From CAXBCP01 sp047638395 (lineage in GTDB: Bacteria; Pseudomonadota; Alphaproteobacteria; MPNO01; UBA830), in contig JBLIMV010000008.1 of assembly GCA_047638395.1 (NCBI GenBank), positions 1-64,000 on the forward strand: DNA of 64,000 nt, written 5' to 3'. Below, piece after piece: positions 16,340 to 25,001 of the stretch (the first letter of the stretch is position 1; every line of letters starts with the position of its first letter). The notes beneath the pieces are model-generated. The model was not told where the DNA came from. It saw only the letters and a list, made by a program, of their open reading frames with translations, and did not search any database. A program made the position numbers and the translations under genes.

Positions 16340-17056
16340 ATGGAACATTCCCATCATCCGCACGCTATTCGTGACCGCATCGAAGAAGGCCCCAAAACCT
16401 CCTACCTCAGCGACTGGGTCTATGGCGGCATCGACGGGGCTATTACGACCTTTGCCATCGTCGCAGGCGTCGTGGGCGCCGAAATGTCGACGCGTGTCAT
16501 CCTTATCCTCGGTGCAGCCAACATCATCGCTGACGGGTTCTCCATGGCGGCCAGTAATTACAGCGGTACGAAGGCAGAGCTGGACGATTACAGGCGTCAC
16601 CGGGCCTATGAAGAGGAACAGGTCGAGAAAATTCCCGAAGGCGAACGTATGGAAATCCGCGAGATTTATCGCGGCAAGGGATTTGAAGGCGAAGATCTCG
16701 AACGCGTGGTCGAGGTGATCACGGCGGACAAGACGCGCTGGGTCGATACCATGATGGTCGAAGAATACGGAATGCCCACCACGTACCGTGACCCGATCAA
16801 ATCCGGCATGTGCACGTTTGCCGCGTTTATTCTCTGCGGTCTGGCACCGCTGGTCCCGTTCTTCTCCTCATTCCCGAACCCGTTCGAGACGGCCATCGGC
16901 CTGACAGCGCTGGTTTTCTTCGGGATCGGCTCGATCAAAAGCCAGTGGTCGACGCAAAGCTGGCTACGATCCGGGTTGGAGACACTCGCCATCGGCCTTG
17001 TCGCCGCAGGTATCGCCTGGCTGATCGGGCATCTGCTGAAAGAGGCGTTTTTATAG
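16340..17056 (+). CDS. VIT1/CCC1-family iron or manganese transporter
   Basis: This 238-residue integral membrane protein has a His-rich N-terminus, then the VIT signature DWVYGGIDGAITTFAIVAG and ANIIADGFSMAASNY. An acidic cytoplasmic helical region follows (EEEQVEKIPEGERMEIREIYRGKG, split), which in the plant homologue binds metal. Three further spans lie at about 150-235. These proteins move Fe2+ or Mn2+ out of the cytosol. It follows the ligase by nine bases but has no obvious link to that pathway, and its own ribosome site is weak. It may be a separate gene riding on the same transcript. Confidence 0.85.
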   Translation: MEHSHHPHAIRDRIEEGPKTSYLSDWVYGGIDGAITTFAIVAGVVGAEMSTRVILILGAANIIADGFSMAASNYSGTKAELDDYRRHRAYEEEQVEKIPEGERMEIREIYRGKGFEGEDLERVVEVITADKTRWVDTMMVEEYGMPTTYRDPIKSGMCTFAAFILCGLAPLVPFFSSFPNPFETAIGLTALVFFGIGSIKSQWSTQSWLRSGLETLAIGLVAAGIAWLIGHLLKEAFL

Positions 17057-17141
17057 GACGGGTTAGCGGATACCTGCCAGTCTCTATGCGTTCCCCTGAT
17101 TGGAGAACGTGATCTCACCTAGTGTCGGAATAATTGACCTA

Positions 17142-17171
17142 TAGAGCGCTGGATTCTAGAGCGCTGAATTC
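17142..17171. promoter_or_regulatory. 15-bp tandem repeat, candidate activator (UAS) site
   Basis: TAGAGCGCTGGATTC (17142-17156) is followed directly by TAGAGCGCTGAATTC (17157-17171), one mismatch. Each copy holds the palindrome AGCGCT. The repeat lies about 90-120 bases upstream of the sigma-54 promoter at 17260. This is the usual distance for enhancer-binding-protein sites, known for sigma-54 systems. The role is inferred; the repeat is plainly visible. Confidence 0.55.
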
Positions 17172-17259
17172 ACGCAAAACCGTCGGAAATTTTTACAGCT
17201 TTCAGAATCGAATGTTACCCAACGACCGCAACAGATTGAAATATATGACTTTGTAAAAG

Positions 17260-17275
17260 TGGCATGTAAATTGCC
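17260..17275 (+). promoter_or_regulatory. Sigma-54 (-24/-12) promoter of the PEP-CTERM gene
   Basis: TGGCATG-TAAA-TTGCC matches the sigma-54 consensus TGGCACG-N4-TTGC, with GG at 17261-17262 and GC at 17273-17274, exactly 12 bases apart. Transcription would begin near 17286, leaving a 40-base leader with GGGA before ATG 17326. RpoN-dependent expression of PEP-CTERM proteins with a PrsK/PrsR-type regulator is reported for other bacteria. No such regulator is in this window. Confidence 0.75.
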
Positions 17276-17325
17276 TGGATCACAGCATGGATGTTTAATT
17301 TGTGACGTGAGTAGGGAATAAAAAA

Positions 17326-18174
17326 ATGAAACACGGATCCTTCAAAGATACAGTCAAATACGGCAGATATGCAGCTTCGGCGATTGCCGTGTCGCTTTTG
17401 TTATCCGCCGGGTCCGCAAATGCGGGCGCACTTTTCGTCACCGGGCACGACTCGGACGAGCATAACAACGGCGCTTACATGGCCGCCGGTCTCGACTTCC
17501 TGATGTTCGGCACAGCCAGCACCGCGCCGGCCCGCGCCGGTAAAAGCATTGCCTATATCGGTACGGATCAAGGCAGCACCCCGTCCAGCCTGAGCGGCAC
17601 GGGCTATTCAAGCGTCACCTACATCGATGCCGATAGTTCCGCCGCTGTTTCTGGCGCGCTAGGCGGTTCGTTCGACGCCATTATGATTGGATCTGGTGCC
17701 GGAAACCCCACCCAAAGGGCAAACCTGGTCGCAAATACGGCAGCCTTTACAACCTATTTCAACAATGATGGCGCCCTGTTTATCCATACCGACGAAGGCT
17801 TCGGCCAGGCCTGGTACGATTTCGTGCCGAACTTCGGCACTACCGCGAACAATACGATCTCCACATCTGGAGCGTTCGATCCAACCGTCGAGGGGCTGGC
17901 GATCGGACTGACCAATGCGATCGTCGACGCGGATATCACTCACAGCTTCTACACCGGCGTCGATGAAACCCTCTTCACGGTATTCGAGCGCCAGGATCCC
18001 GCCCTCTTTGGCGGTTCGACGAACCCCGTGGCATTTGGCGCATCCGATCTGGTTATCGGCGGTGGCGGAGAATTCGAAAGCGTGTCCGAGCCCGGATCGC
18101 TGGCCCTTGTCGGCATCGGCATTGCCGGAATTGCCGGAATTGCAGCGATACGCCGTCGGCGCAGGGTTTCCTAA
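17326..18174 (+). CDS. PEP-CTERM sorting-signal protein, exported
   Basis: This 282-residue protein has a signal peptide at about residues 1-33 (long n-region, hydrophobic SAIAVSLLLSAG, ending SANA). A mature domain of about 220 residues is rich in Gly, Ser, Ala and Asp. The C-terminus is SEPGSLALVGIGIAGIAG with IRRRRR after the span, the PEP-CTERM tripartite signal for exosortase processing. The middle, starting LFVTGHDSDEHNNGAYMA, has no catalytic motif I can name. It stands alone between two unrelated genes and has its own sigma-54-type promoter. A secreted matrix or surface role is expected from the family. Confidence 0.85.
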   Translation: MKHGSFKDTVKYGRYAASAIAVSLLLSAGSANAGALFVTGHDSDEHNNGAYMAAGLDFLMFGTASTAPARAGKSIAYIGTDQGSTPSSLSGTGYSSVTYIDADSSAAVSGALGGSFDAIMIGSGAGNPTQRANLVANTAAFTTYFNNDGALFIHTDEGFGQAWYDFVPNFGTTANNTISTSGAFDPTVEGLAIGLTNAIVDADITHSFYTGVDETLFTVFERQDPALFGGSTNPVAFGASDLVIGGGGEFESVSEPGSLALVGIGIAGIAGIAAIRRRRRVS

Positions 18175-18202
18175 TCCTGCCTGTTCAGGCCCCATATTGA
18201 CG

Positions 18203-18228
18203 AAAAGGCGGTCATTTGACCGCCTTTT
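18203..18228. terminator. Bidirectional rho-independent terminator
   Basis: AAAAGGCGGTC (18203-18213), loop ATTT, GACCGCCTTTT: an 11-bp perfect stem flanked by A and T runs, so it can stop transcription from both sides. It sits between the convergent PEP-CTERM gene and the TPR-sulfotransferase gene, touching the latter's stop codon at 18229. Confidence 0.85.
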
Positions 18229-20106
18229 CTATGTATGAGCCTCATCGGCGCGATTGATAGCCAGGATCAAAGGTGCCAGGTGCTGCTCGTAAGAGCGCCA
18301 CTTTTCAACGGACCCACCATAGATAGGCCGTCGCACCTGGCTGAGGCTAGCCGTTCTGACAGACCTCACCGTCTCATGAGGCCTCAGGCAGCGCTCATCC
18401 CAATCGAGCCTGCACGCCGCGATCAGGGCCGGGATTTTCGTATCGGGGTTACCGACCAGATCCTCATACTCAACCTCCACAATTTTGGCCGGCAGGTTTT
18501 CTTGCCAGTGGGCCATGAGGCGCTGGTACTGGGTGTAAAAATGTCCGATCGTTTCCAGATCATAGGCAAAAGCCGGGTCTTCGCGGAATTTCGTCATAAA
18601 ACACGACAGCCCGACTGCAAGCGAATTGCGGCGGCAATGAATTATCGTCGCGTTCGGGAAGAGCAGAGCGATCACCCCCAGATTCATGAAGTTCCCGGGC
18701 AATTTGTCGGTCAGACGCGGTCGCTCGCCCGCGATCTCCCGCATTTCGCCCTCAAGCTGATCGGCGAGTTCTTTAGACTGTTCCCGCGTCATTTCAAGAA
18801 AACAGCCCGGGTAGGAAGCGGAAGATTTCATAAATCCGCCGACCGCCAAGGTCAGCAGGTCGAATGTCCACCGTTCGCCGCCACCGGCGACGGAGGGGTG
18901 ACTTGCCAGTATCTGTTCGACCAACGAGGTTCCCGATCTCGGCATCCCGACAATGAAAACGGGATGTGCACTTGCAGACCCGAAATCGGCTCGGCTGGCA
19001 AACATTTCAGCCGTGAAGGTCGAAATGACTTCGCCTACCATTACCTCTGTTGCATCGGCATCGTATCCCGGCTCGACTAGGTCATTCGCCATAGAGAATG
19101 CGTCAAATGCCTCGTCGAAACGTCCTAGGGCGTCGAGGCGAATCGCCTCGGCAAATCGCAGGTACATTTCGTGTTCGCGTCCCGACGGTTTCCCGGCCAG
19201 TGCCGCCTGCACTCGTTCCAATTGACGTCCGGCATCGACAGAAGGCGATGCAAGCGCAAGATTAAAATGCGCCGGTCCGTAGGTGTTGTCGAGCTGAATA
19301 GCGGCTTCGAGTTCCGCTACCGCCGCTGCTATATCGCCGGTTTCCAGCAATGCGAGCCCCTTATTTGACTGCGCAGCAACATTATCGGGGAGAAGTCTCA
19401 ATGCATCATCGTATGCCTCAATACCTTCGGCATGATTTCCCGTCTGGACCAAGGCATTACCGAGCTCGAAGCAGGCTTCGGCGTGCTGCGGATTTGCCGA
19501 TACGCAGGATCGAGCATGCGGCAGCGCGCGGTCGAATGCGTTCAGCGCATTCAGAATACGCGCCAGATTGAACCGGCATTCATACTGATCCGGGTCGTTT
19601 TTAAGCGCACGCGTCAACAGTTCCACTGCTTCCTGACCAGCCCCCTTTTTAAACAGTATGTTCGCGAGATTGTTAAAAGCGGATGTGACCCTCGGATCCA
19701 CCTTGATGACTTCCCGATACCGCAATATGGCGGCGTCCGTTTCCCCAAGCTGTTCGTGAAGGACGCCTGCATTGAAGTTTGCCACCGGGTCTCCCGGCTT
19801 CAGTGCCAGCGCCCAGTCGAATTCGGCCAACGCCTCAGCAGCTCTGCCCTGGCGCCCGAGGACAAGTCCCAAATTTACCCGATAGGTCGGATTGCGGCCG
19901 TTTTTCTCAATCGCTAGCGAGATTGTTTTGGATGCCTCGTCACTCCGCCCCGTAGCGTCGTAAGTCAGGCCGAGAAGATGCAGAAGTTCGGGATCTCCGG
20001 GGTTTGTCTTAAGCAGACGCCGGTATAGCTTTTCAGCCTTCGGAAAATCTCCCGATCTGTGAAGTGCTATGCCCTTTTTCAGCGTCTTAATGTCTGCCGG
20101 ATTCAT
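18229..20106 (-). CDS. TPR-repeat sulfotransferase
   Basis: This 625-residue two-part protein has about nine tetratricopeptide repeats over residues 1-290 (for example DPELLHLLGLTYDATGR and AEACFELGNALVQTGNHAEGIEAY). A sulfotransferase domain follows, with the PAPS 5'-phosphosulfate loop FIVGMPRSGTSLVEQIL at about 377-393 and a 3'-phosphate region near TIIHCRRNSLAVGLSCF. No signal peptide is seen. Such fusions transfer sulfate from PAPS to carbohydrates or proteins; the TPR part probably recruits the acceptor. The shared terminator only reflects convergence, but a surface-sulfation partner for the PEP-CTERM protein is conceivable. Confidence 0.87.
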   Translation of the reverse strand: MNPADIKTLKKGIALHRSGDFPKAEKLYRRLLKTNPGDPELLHLLGLTYDATGRSDEASKTISLAIEKNGRNPTYRVNLGLVLGRQGRAAEALAEFDWALALKPGDPVANFNAGVLHEQLGETDAAILRYREVIKVDPRVTSAFNNLANILFKKGAGQEAVELLTRALKNDPDQYECRFNLARILNALNAFDRALPHARSCVSANPQHAEACFELGNALVQTGNHAEGIEAYDDALRLLPDNVAAQSNKGLALLETGDIAAAVAELEAAIQLDNTYGPAHFNLALASPSVDAGRQLERVQAALAGKPSGREHEMYLRFAEAIRLDALGRFDEAFDAFSMANDLVEPGYDADATEVMVGEVISTFTAEMFASRADFGSASAHPVFIVGMPRSGTSLVEQILASHPSVAGGGERWTFDLLTLAVGGFMKSSASYPGCFLEMTREQSKELADQLEGEMREIAGERPRLTDKLPGNFMNLGVIALLFPNATIIHCRRNSLAVGLSCFMTKFREDPAFAYDLETIGHFYTQYQRLMAHWQENLPAKIVEVEYEDLVGNPDTKIPALIAACRLDWDERCLRPHETVRSVRTASLSQVRRPIYGGSVEKWRSYEQHLAPLILAINRADEAHT

Positions 20107-20157
20107 GTATACCGCATAGCCGATTAAAACAGCCTTGCCAATTATTGCGATCCGCCG

Positions 20158-20613
20158 CTACGCGCCCGGCTCGCTTGAAAACGGCGAAAAATCGTCATTG
20201 AGCTTCTCCGGCGCAAACCCGTCGCCGATTTTCTCGAGCCCGATGATTTCCAGCACGTTGCGATCCGGGTCATGGAAATAGCACTGCTTGCCGTGAAACA
20301 CGCCTTCGTGGCGTTCTTCCTCGAATATGATCTCCACACCGTGGTCAGCGAGATGCTGCTTTGACGCCTCGTATTTATCGACGTCGACCCGGAAGGCGTG
20401 ATGAACGAAAAATTCATCGCCCGGGTTCGGGTCAACCGGTGTTTTGCTTCTGGTCAGAATGACGAAATCGTCGCCCGATCGCATAAACACCATGCCAATC
20501 GGCGGCACGACCTGAACCGTCTCCAGCCCCAGCACTTCACGGTAAAACACTTCGCTCTTCTCGTGATCACTCACCGGAATGGTGAAATGGACGACGCCTT
20601 TTGTTTCGATCAT
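20158..20613 (-). CDS. VOC-family (glyoxalase/dioxygenase fold) protein
   Basis: This 151-residue protein with one vicinal-oxygen-chelate module pair includes GVVHFTIPVSDHEKSEVFYREVLGLE, FFVHHAFRVDVDKYEAS and CYFHDPDRNVLEIIGLE. Candidate metal residues are H9, H70/H71 and E136 or nearby. It is preceded by a strong GGAGG. The size fits fosfomycin-resistance-like, glyoxalase-like or lyase members; substrate unknown. The gene is divergent from the LLM monooxygenase, 66 bases apart, and may serve the same pathway. Confidence 0.8.
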   Translation of the reverse strand: MIETKGVVHFTIPVSDHEKSEVFYREVLGLETVQVVPPIGMVFMRSGDDFVILTRSKTPVDPNPGDEFFVHHAFRVDVDKYEASKQHLADHGVEIIFEEERHEGVFHGKQCYFHDPDRNVLEIIGLEKIGDGFAPEKLNDDFSPFSSEPGA

Positions 20614-20679
20614 GGGTTTCCTCCCTGTGCGGCATTCATTCTATAATCATTTCCAAGAAACAAAACAGAGGTCGCGCAA

Positions 20680-21924
20680 ATGCATCCGGTCAAACTGTTC
20701 TGCTGGCACTTCATGGCATATCCCTATTTGCCGGAGGATTTTGACGAAAAATACGACAGTGGCTGGGTAACCGTGCCGAATGCCCTGTGGGATCGCGATC
20801 AGGCCAAGGGTCTTTATCAGGAATATATCGACCAGCTGGTCTACGCGGACGAGCTTGGTTTCGACGGCATGGTGCTGAACGAGCATCACCAGAACATCTA
20901 CGGCCTGATGCCGTCGCCGAACCTGATCGCGGCTGCCCTCAGCCAACGGACGAAGAACGGCAAGATCGTAGTGCTCGGCAATATCCTGCCGCTGCACCTG
21001 AACCCGCTCCGCATTGCCGAGGAATATGCGATGCTGGACTGCATGTCCGGCGGCCGCCTGATTGCCGGCTTTGCCGTCGGCGGCGGGCCAGAAGCATTCA
21101 ACTACGATGTTCCCTCCCCGCGGGCCCGGCGTCAGTTCTGGGAAGCAATCGACCTGATCGCCCGCACTTGGACCGAAGACGGGCCGTTCGAACACGAAGG
21201 ACCGGAATACCCACTCAGATACGTCAACGCCTGGCCCCGCCCCGAGCAAACCCCGCATCCCCCGATCTGGGTGCCAGGTGCACGGTCGCGCGAAACAATG
21301 GAGAACGCGGCCGAGCGCGGCTACGCCTATTTCCTGTCATCGCGCAGCCATGGCGACCAGACCCGACAGGCCGCGCAGGCATATGCCAAGACGATGGCCA
21401 AGTACGACCGGACCTATACACCTTTCGATTTCGGTATCCTGCTGTCTGTCTACGTATCGGAGACCGATGAGCAGGCGAAAATCGAAAGCCAGGAAGGCAT
21501 CTGGTACTTCCTGCGCAACTGCCTGAAAGGTCACCTTCGCACCAAGGGCCGCACGCTCACCTGGGGCCCTGGCATTCCCTCGGCCAGCCCGGAGAGCTGG
21601 CGCGGGTTTCTGGAGCAATGGAAGTTCGGCGCCAAGCAACTGGGCGATACCGAAGACTGGGAAGAACTGGACGAGCGCGCCTCGATCATCGTCGGCAGCC
21701 CGGAGACGGTCCGAAACAAGCTTCTGGCGCTCGTCGAGAAAGCGCAAACGGGCAACCTCCTGATCCAGTTCCATTTCGGCAACATGAAAGACGAGCTGGC
21801 CCGCAAGAGCATGCGGCTATTCGCCGAACAGGTCGCACCTGCGCTCCGCTCTGAATCGGCCGAGATCTTCGCCCGTGATTTCCCCGAAATGGCCGACGAA
21901 ATGGCCGACAGGGGAACCATCTGA
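20680..21924 (+). CDS. LLM-class flavin-dependent monooxygenase
   Basis: This 414-residue luciferase-like TIM-barrel oxygenase uses reduced flavin and O2. Visible family features are ELGFDGMVLNEHHQNIYGLMPSPNLIAAALSQRT (quoted in parts: the NEHH motif), LGNILPLHLNPLRIAEEYAMLD, SGGRLIAGFAVGGG and PPIWVPGARSRETMENAA. The start has AGAGGT upstream. It overlaps the following hydrolase by ATGA. A separate flavin reductase is not present. The substrate is unknown; related enzymes open heterocycles or cleave C-S and C-N bonds. Confidence 0.85.
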   Translation: MHPVKLFCWHFMAYPYLPEDFDEKYDSGWVTVPNALWDRDQAKGLYQEYIDQLVYADELGFDGMVLNEHHQNIYGLMPSPNLIAAALSQRTKNGKIVVLGNILPLHLNPLRIAEEYAMLDCMSGGRLIAGFAVGGGPEAFNYDVPSPRARRQFWEAIDLIARTWTEDGPFEHEGPEYPLRYVNAWPRPEQTPHPPIWVPGARSRETMENAAERGYAYFLSSRSHGDQTRQAAQAYAKTMAKYDRTYTPFDFGILLSVYVSETDEQAKIESQEGIWYFLRNCLKGHLRTKGRTLTWGPGIPSASPESWRGFLEQWKFGAKQLGDTEDWEELDERASIIVGSPETVRNKLLALVEKAQTGNLLIQFHFGNMKDELARKSMRLFAEQVAPALRSESAEIFARDFPEMADEMADRGTI

Positions 21925-22736
21925 TGACCGGAAAATTGATCGACGTCGTGGGCAAGAATGTTTGGCTTACCGAAATAGGCGACGGCAGACCGGCACTCTA
22001 CCTTCACGGCCTACCGGACATTCACGGCATCGAGGCCGAGCCGATGGCTTTTCATCACGCGCTGGCCCGGTCCTGTCGCCTGATCGCGCCCGCGCACCCG
22101 GGATGCGCCGAAACAGCCGAAGACGAGACGCTGGAGACGATGGACGATGTTGTCTTTCATTACCTCCGCGTGCTCGATGCGCTCCAGCTCGATCGCTACG
22201 CCGTCGTCGGCAGTGGAATTGGCGGCTGGATCGCCGCGGAACTGGCGGTCCGCCACCCCGAAAGGGTTGAGAAACTCGCACTTATTGGTGCCACGGGCCT
22301 GATGGTGCCCGGCCATCCAATCGGCGACATCTTCTGGTACGCCCAGCCTGATGACGGCGTGCGCTATGACGGGCTTCGCGATCTGCTGTTTGCCGGACCG
22401 AGAACCGAAACCGGGATGCAGATGATCCCAGACGCCAAGGATGACATCGAACGCGAAATGCTCAAATACAAAGTGTTTCGGTTCGCCAGCCTGATCGGGT
22501 TCAAGCCGCCCTATCTTTACAATCCGAAGCTGCGGTCACGGCTCGACCGGTACACGAACCCGGCCCTGATCCTGTCGGGCGAAAGCGACAGCCTTGTTCC
22601 CTGCGCACATGCAGAAGCCTATCGCGATGGCTTTCCTGACGCCCGGCTGGAGCTGATCGCAGACAGCGGCCACAGCCTGGTCGCCGAAGCGCCTGAACAG
22701 ACAGCCGATCTTATTGCCGCGTTCCTGGCAGGTTAG
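21924..22736 (+). CDS. Alpha/beta-hydrolase fold protein lacking the nucleophile Ser
   Basis: This 270-residue protein has an oxyanion region LYLHGLPDIHG, acid in LILSGESDSLVP and His in IADSGHSLV. The nucleophile elbow reads VVGSGIGGW. Aligned to the usual VGHSxGGW, the nucleophile position (98) is Gly and the Ser is one place early at 97. It may be inactive as an esterase, may use Ser97, or may belong to a cofactor-free dioxygenase or lyase-like branch. It is coupled to the LLM monooxygenase by ATGA. Its stop interleaves with that of the convergent TRAP permease (TTAG at 22733-22736). Confidence 0.8.
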   Translation: MTGKLIDVVGKNVWLTEIGDGRPALYLHGLPDIHGIEAEPMAFHHALARSCRLIAPAHPGCAETAEDETLETMDDVVFHYLRVLDALQLDRYAVVGSGIGGWIAAELAVRHPERVEKLALIGATGLMVPGHPIGDIFWYAQPDDGVRYDGLRDLLFAGPRTETGMQMIPDAKDDIEREMLKYKVFRFASLIGFKPPYLYNPKLRSRLDRYTNPALILSGESDSLVPCAHAEAYRDGFPDARLELIADSGHSLVAEAPEQTADLIAAFLAG

Positions 22737-24907
22737 GCCTGCGCCTTGCGCTTCGCAGCACGAGACGTGAAGAACACAACCGATGTTACGATGACCGCAC
22801 CCGCAATATTCGCCACAAGCTCCATCGGCCAGAATGAAAGTGCGGCACCTCCGATCATGACCGGGTAGAGCCAGATCGGCATCGGCCCTTCGGAGTGCCG
22901 CTGAACAATGGTTGTGAAGGCATACATCCCGAACAGAGCGAAAAAGCCGATATGAACAACGGTATATAAATCACCACCGATCATGGGTGTGTAGGCAAAG
23001 ATCAGCGGGACGATATAAAGCCCCTTCGCGATTTTCCAGGATTCCACACCGGTCGCCATCGGCGGTGAACCGGCGATACCGGCCGCCGTGAACGATGCGA
23101 GACAGACAGGGGGCGTCACGTTCGAATCCTGACTGAGCCAGAAAATGATCAGATGCGCCGTCAACAGGAACGTCGTCATCGTCGCCGGGTCGACCAGGAC
23201 CGGCCGGATCACGACGGCCAGTTCGAACGGCATCGAACTGACAAGTTGTTGCGCTTCATCCGGCGACATACCCGTCGCAACCTTTGCCACAAGTGGAGAA
23301 TCCACCAGGGCAAACATCGCCGCCTTTGCCGGATCCGTTATCCCTGCAACCAGTTGTTCGACCACCATCCCGTCGGCAAGCATGCCGGAAAGGGCCGGCG
23401 CAGATAGAATAGCGAGAACGATATAGGCCGCCGTCACCGGCAGCCCCATCCCCAGCACCAACGACGCCAGTGCGATCAATAGAAGCGCAATCAGCAGCGA
23501 TCCCTGCGACCACTGCGCAATCATGAGGGCAAACGAGTTTGCCACGCCCGAAGTTGTCACCGCGTTATTGATCAGACCGACGGCAACCAGCAAAATCGCC
23601 GTCATCGTCGCCGTCTTCATCCCCATGACCATGGCTTTGCAAATTTTCTGCCCGGTCATTTTGTTGGGCGTAAACCAGCTTACGACGATCAGTGTCGCAA
23701 TCGCGAAACAAGCCGCGTAGCTTGGTGTGCGGCCCGAAACCAGCATGTAGGTCATGACGCCGAGCGGCAGCACGAAGTTAAGTGCGCCGGCCCAAAGCTT
23801 TTTCCAATTGACGATGTTTCCCGCTTCAACGCCGATATCGTGCTTTATCGCCTCGACCCGGACGATAAAGCCAATCGACATGAAATACAGGATCGCGGGC
23901 ACAATCGAATACAGCACGATGGTGCCGTAATCGATCCCTGTATAGGACACCATGACGAACGCCCCTGCCCCCATGATCGGCGGCATGATCTGACCGCCGG
24001 TCGACGCCGATGCCTCAACACCGGCGGCAAACATGGGGCGGAACCCGTTGGATTTCATAAGCGGGATGGTGATGACACCGGTCGACGCGGTGTTTGCAAC
24101 CGCCGAACCGGAAATCGTGCCGGTCAGCGCGGATGCGAGGACGGCGACAAAGGCCGACCCGCCGCGGAAACGGCCGGCAACAATCTTTGCGAACTCGATC
24201 ACGAAATCGGATGCGCCGGACACGACAAGGAAGGCACCAAAGATCATGAACAACGCAATATTCGCCGAAGAGATCGTCGTGATGATCCCGAACATGCCTT
24301 CGTCGTTATACATGGAGCGGAACAGTACATCGCTAAGCGGCAGGCTCGCCGCCCTGAAGGCTCCGGGGAGTACCTCTCCCAGAAACAATATGTAAGACAT
24401 CGCAACGATGATCAGGACCGGAATAATCCAGCCGGTCAGACGCCGCGTCAGGTCGATTGCCGCAAAAATTACGAGAAGTCCAGCTGCCCAATCAAGGAAT
24501 GTCAGCTGCCAGGTCTGGCCCGTTTTTGCGAGGGTTCGCGTGTACAGACCGTCTTCCGCGTAAGCAATCCAGCAGGCCGCCGCAAAGACCAACAACCCAT
24601 AGAGGACATCCAGCCCGACCGCCCAGGCACGGTCTTTTTCAAAACGGAATGTCGGCGACGAAATTGCAGCGATCAACGCAAAACCACCGAAGTGAATACA
24701 GTTCTGCCAGCTTCCCGGTTCAGTCAGATAAATATTGGTCGCGATATGCCACAGCCCAAATGCAACGATCATCGCCGTCGGCAACCAGTAGGCTTTGTGG
24801 TCACGCGCATATTCGATATCGAAAATTCGTTCGCGAAAGACAGTCGGAACGGGTTCCACATCGGTGTCCGTAGACGCCGTGTCGACATTTTTTGTATCTG
24901 AGCTCAT
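22733..24907 (-). CDS. TRAP transporter fused 4TM/12TM permease (TAXI type)
   Basis: This 724-residue membrane protein combines the small and large TRAP permease subunits. The N-terminal quarter holds four to five spans (DctQ-like). From about residue 190 it has DctM motifs: ANIALFMIFGAFLVVSGASDFVI, GGSAFVAVLASALTGTISGSAVANTASTG, ASTGGQIMPPIMGAGAFVM and LLIALASLVLGMGLPVTAAYI (each shown in part). It imports carboxylate-like solutes using an ion gradient. The solute-binding gene lies 94 bases upstream with two terminator-like hairpins between, consistent with more binding protein than permease. Confidence 0.9.
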   Translation of the reverse strand: MSSDTKNVDTASTDTDVEPVPTVFRERIFDIEYARDHKAYWLPTAMIVAFGLWHIATNIYLTEPGSWQNCIHFGGFALIAAISSPTFRFEKDRAWAVGLDVLYGLLVFAAACWIAYAEDGLYTRTLAKTGQTWQLTFLDWAAGLLVIFAAIDLTRRLTGWIIPVLIIVAMSYILFLGEVLPGAFRAASLPLSDVLFRSMYNDEGMFGIITTISSANIALFMIFGAFLVVSGASDFVIEFAKIVAGRFRGGSAFVAVLASALTGTISGSAVANTASTGVITIPLMKSNGFRPMFAAGVEASASTGGQIMPPIMGAGAFVMVSYTGIDYGTIVLYSIVPAILYFMSIGFIVRVEAIKHDIGVEAGNIVNWKKLWAGALNFVLPLGVMTYMLVSGRTPSYAACFAIATLIVVSWFTPNKMTGQKICKAMVMGMKTATMTAILLVAVGLINNAVTTSGVANSFALMIAQWSQGSLLIALLLIALASLVLGMGLPVTAAYIVLAILSAPALSGMLADGMVVEQLVAGITDPAKAAMFALVDSPLVAKVATGMSPDEAQQLVSSMPFELAVVIRPVLVDPATMTTFLLTAHLIIFWLSQDSNVTPPVCLASFTAAGIAGSPPMATGVESWKIAKGLYIVPLIFAYTPMIGGDLYTVVHIGFFALFGMYAFTTIVQRHSEGPMPIWLYPVMIGGAALSFWPMELVANIAGAVIVTSVVFFTSRAAKRKAQA

Positions 24908-24924
24908 GGGAATATCCTGCAGAT

Positions 24925-24963
24925 GAAAAAAATCGGCGACTGCCTGCTGGCAGCCGCCGATTT
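24925..24963 (-). terminator. Terminator/attenuator hairpin before the TRAP permease
   Basis: Stem AAATCGGCG-A-CTGCC / GGCAG-C-CGCCGATTT with a TGCT loop: 14 pairs and one mismatch. On the minus strand it is followed by a run of seven T (24925-24931). It lies between the binding-protein stop and the permease start, so it should reduce permease transcription. Confidence 0.75.
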
Positions 24964-24972
24964 CAATCGTTC

Positions 24973-24998
24973 AGAAAAATCACGGACAACCGTGATTT
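24973..24998 (-). terminator. Second hairpin just after the TAXI binding-protein gene
   Basis: AAATCACGG-ACAA-CCGTGATTT: nine perfect pairs, then TTTTT on the minus strand. It lies four bases past the TAXI stop codon at 25002. With the next hairpin it makes a tandem attenuator or mRNA-stabilising pair. Confidence 0.7.
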
Positions 24999-25001
24999 AA
25001 C

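Noticed and set aside
23840..24901. 353-residue open frame opposite the TAXI permease
   Set aside because: Low-complexity, very basic translation with no motif; the permease on the other strand has full family motifs.
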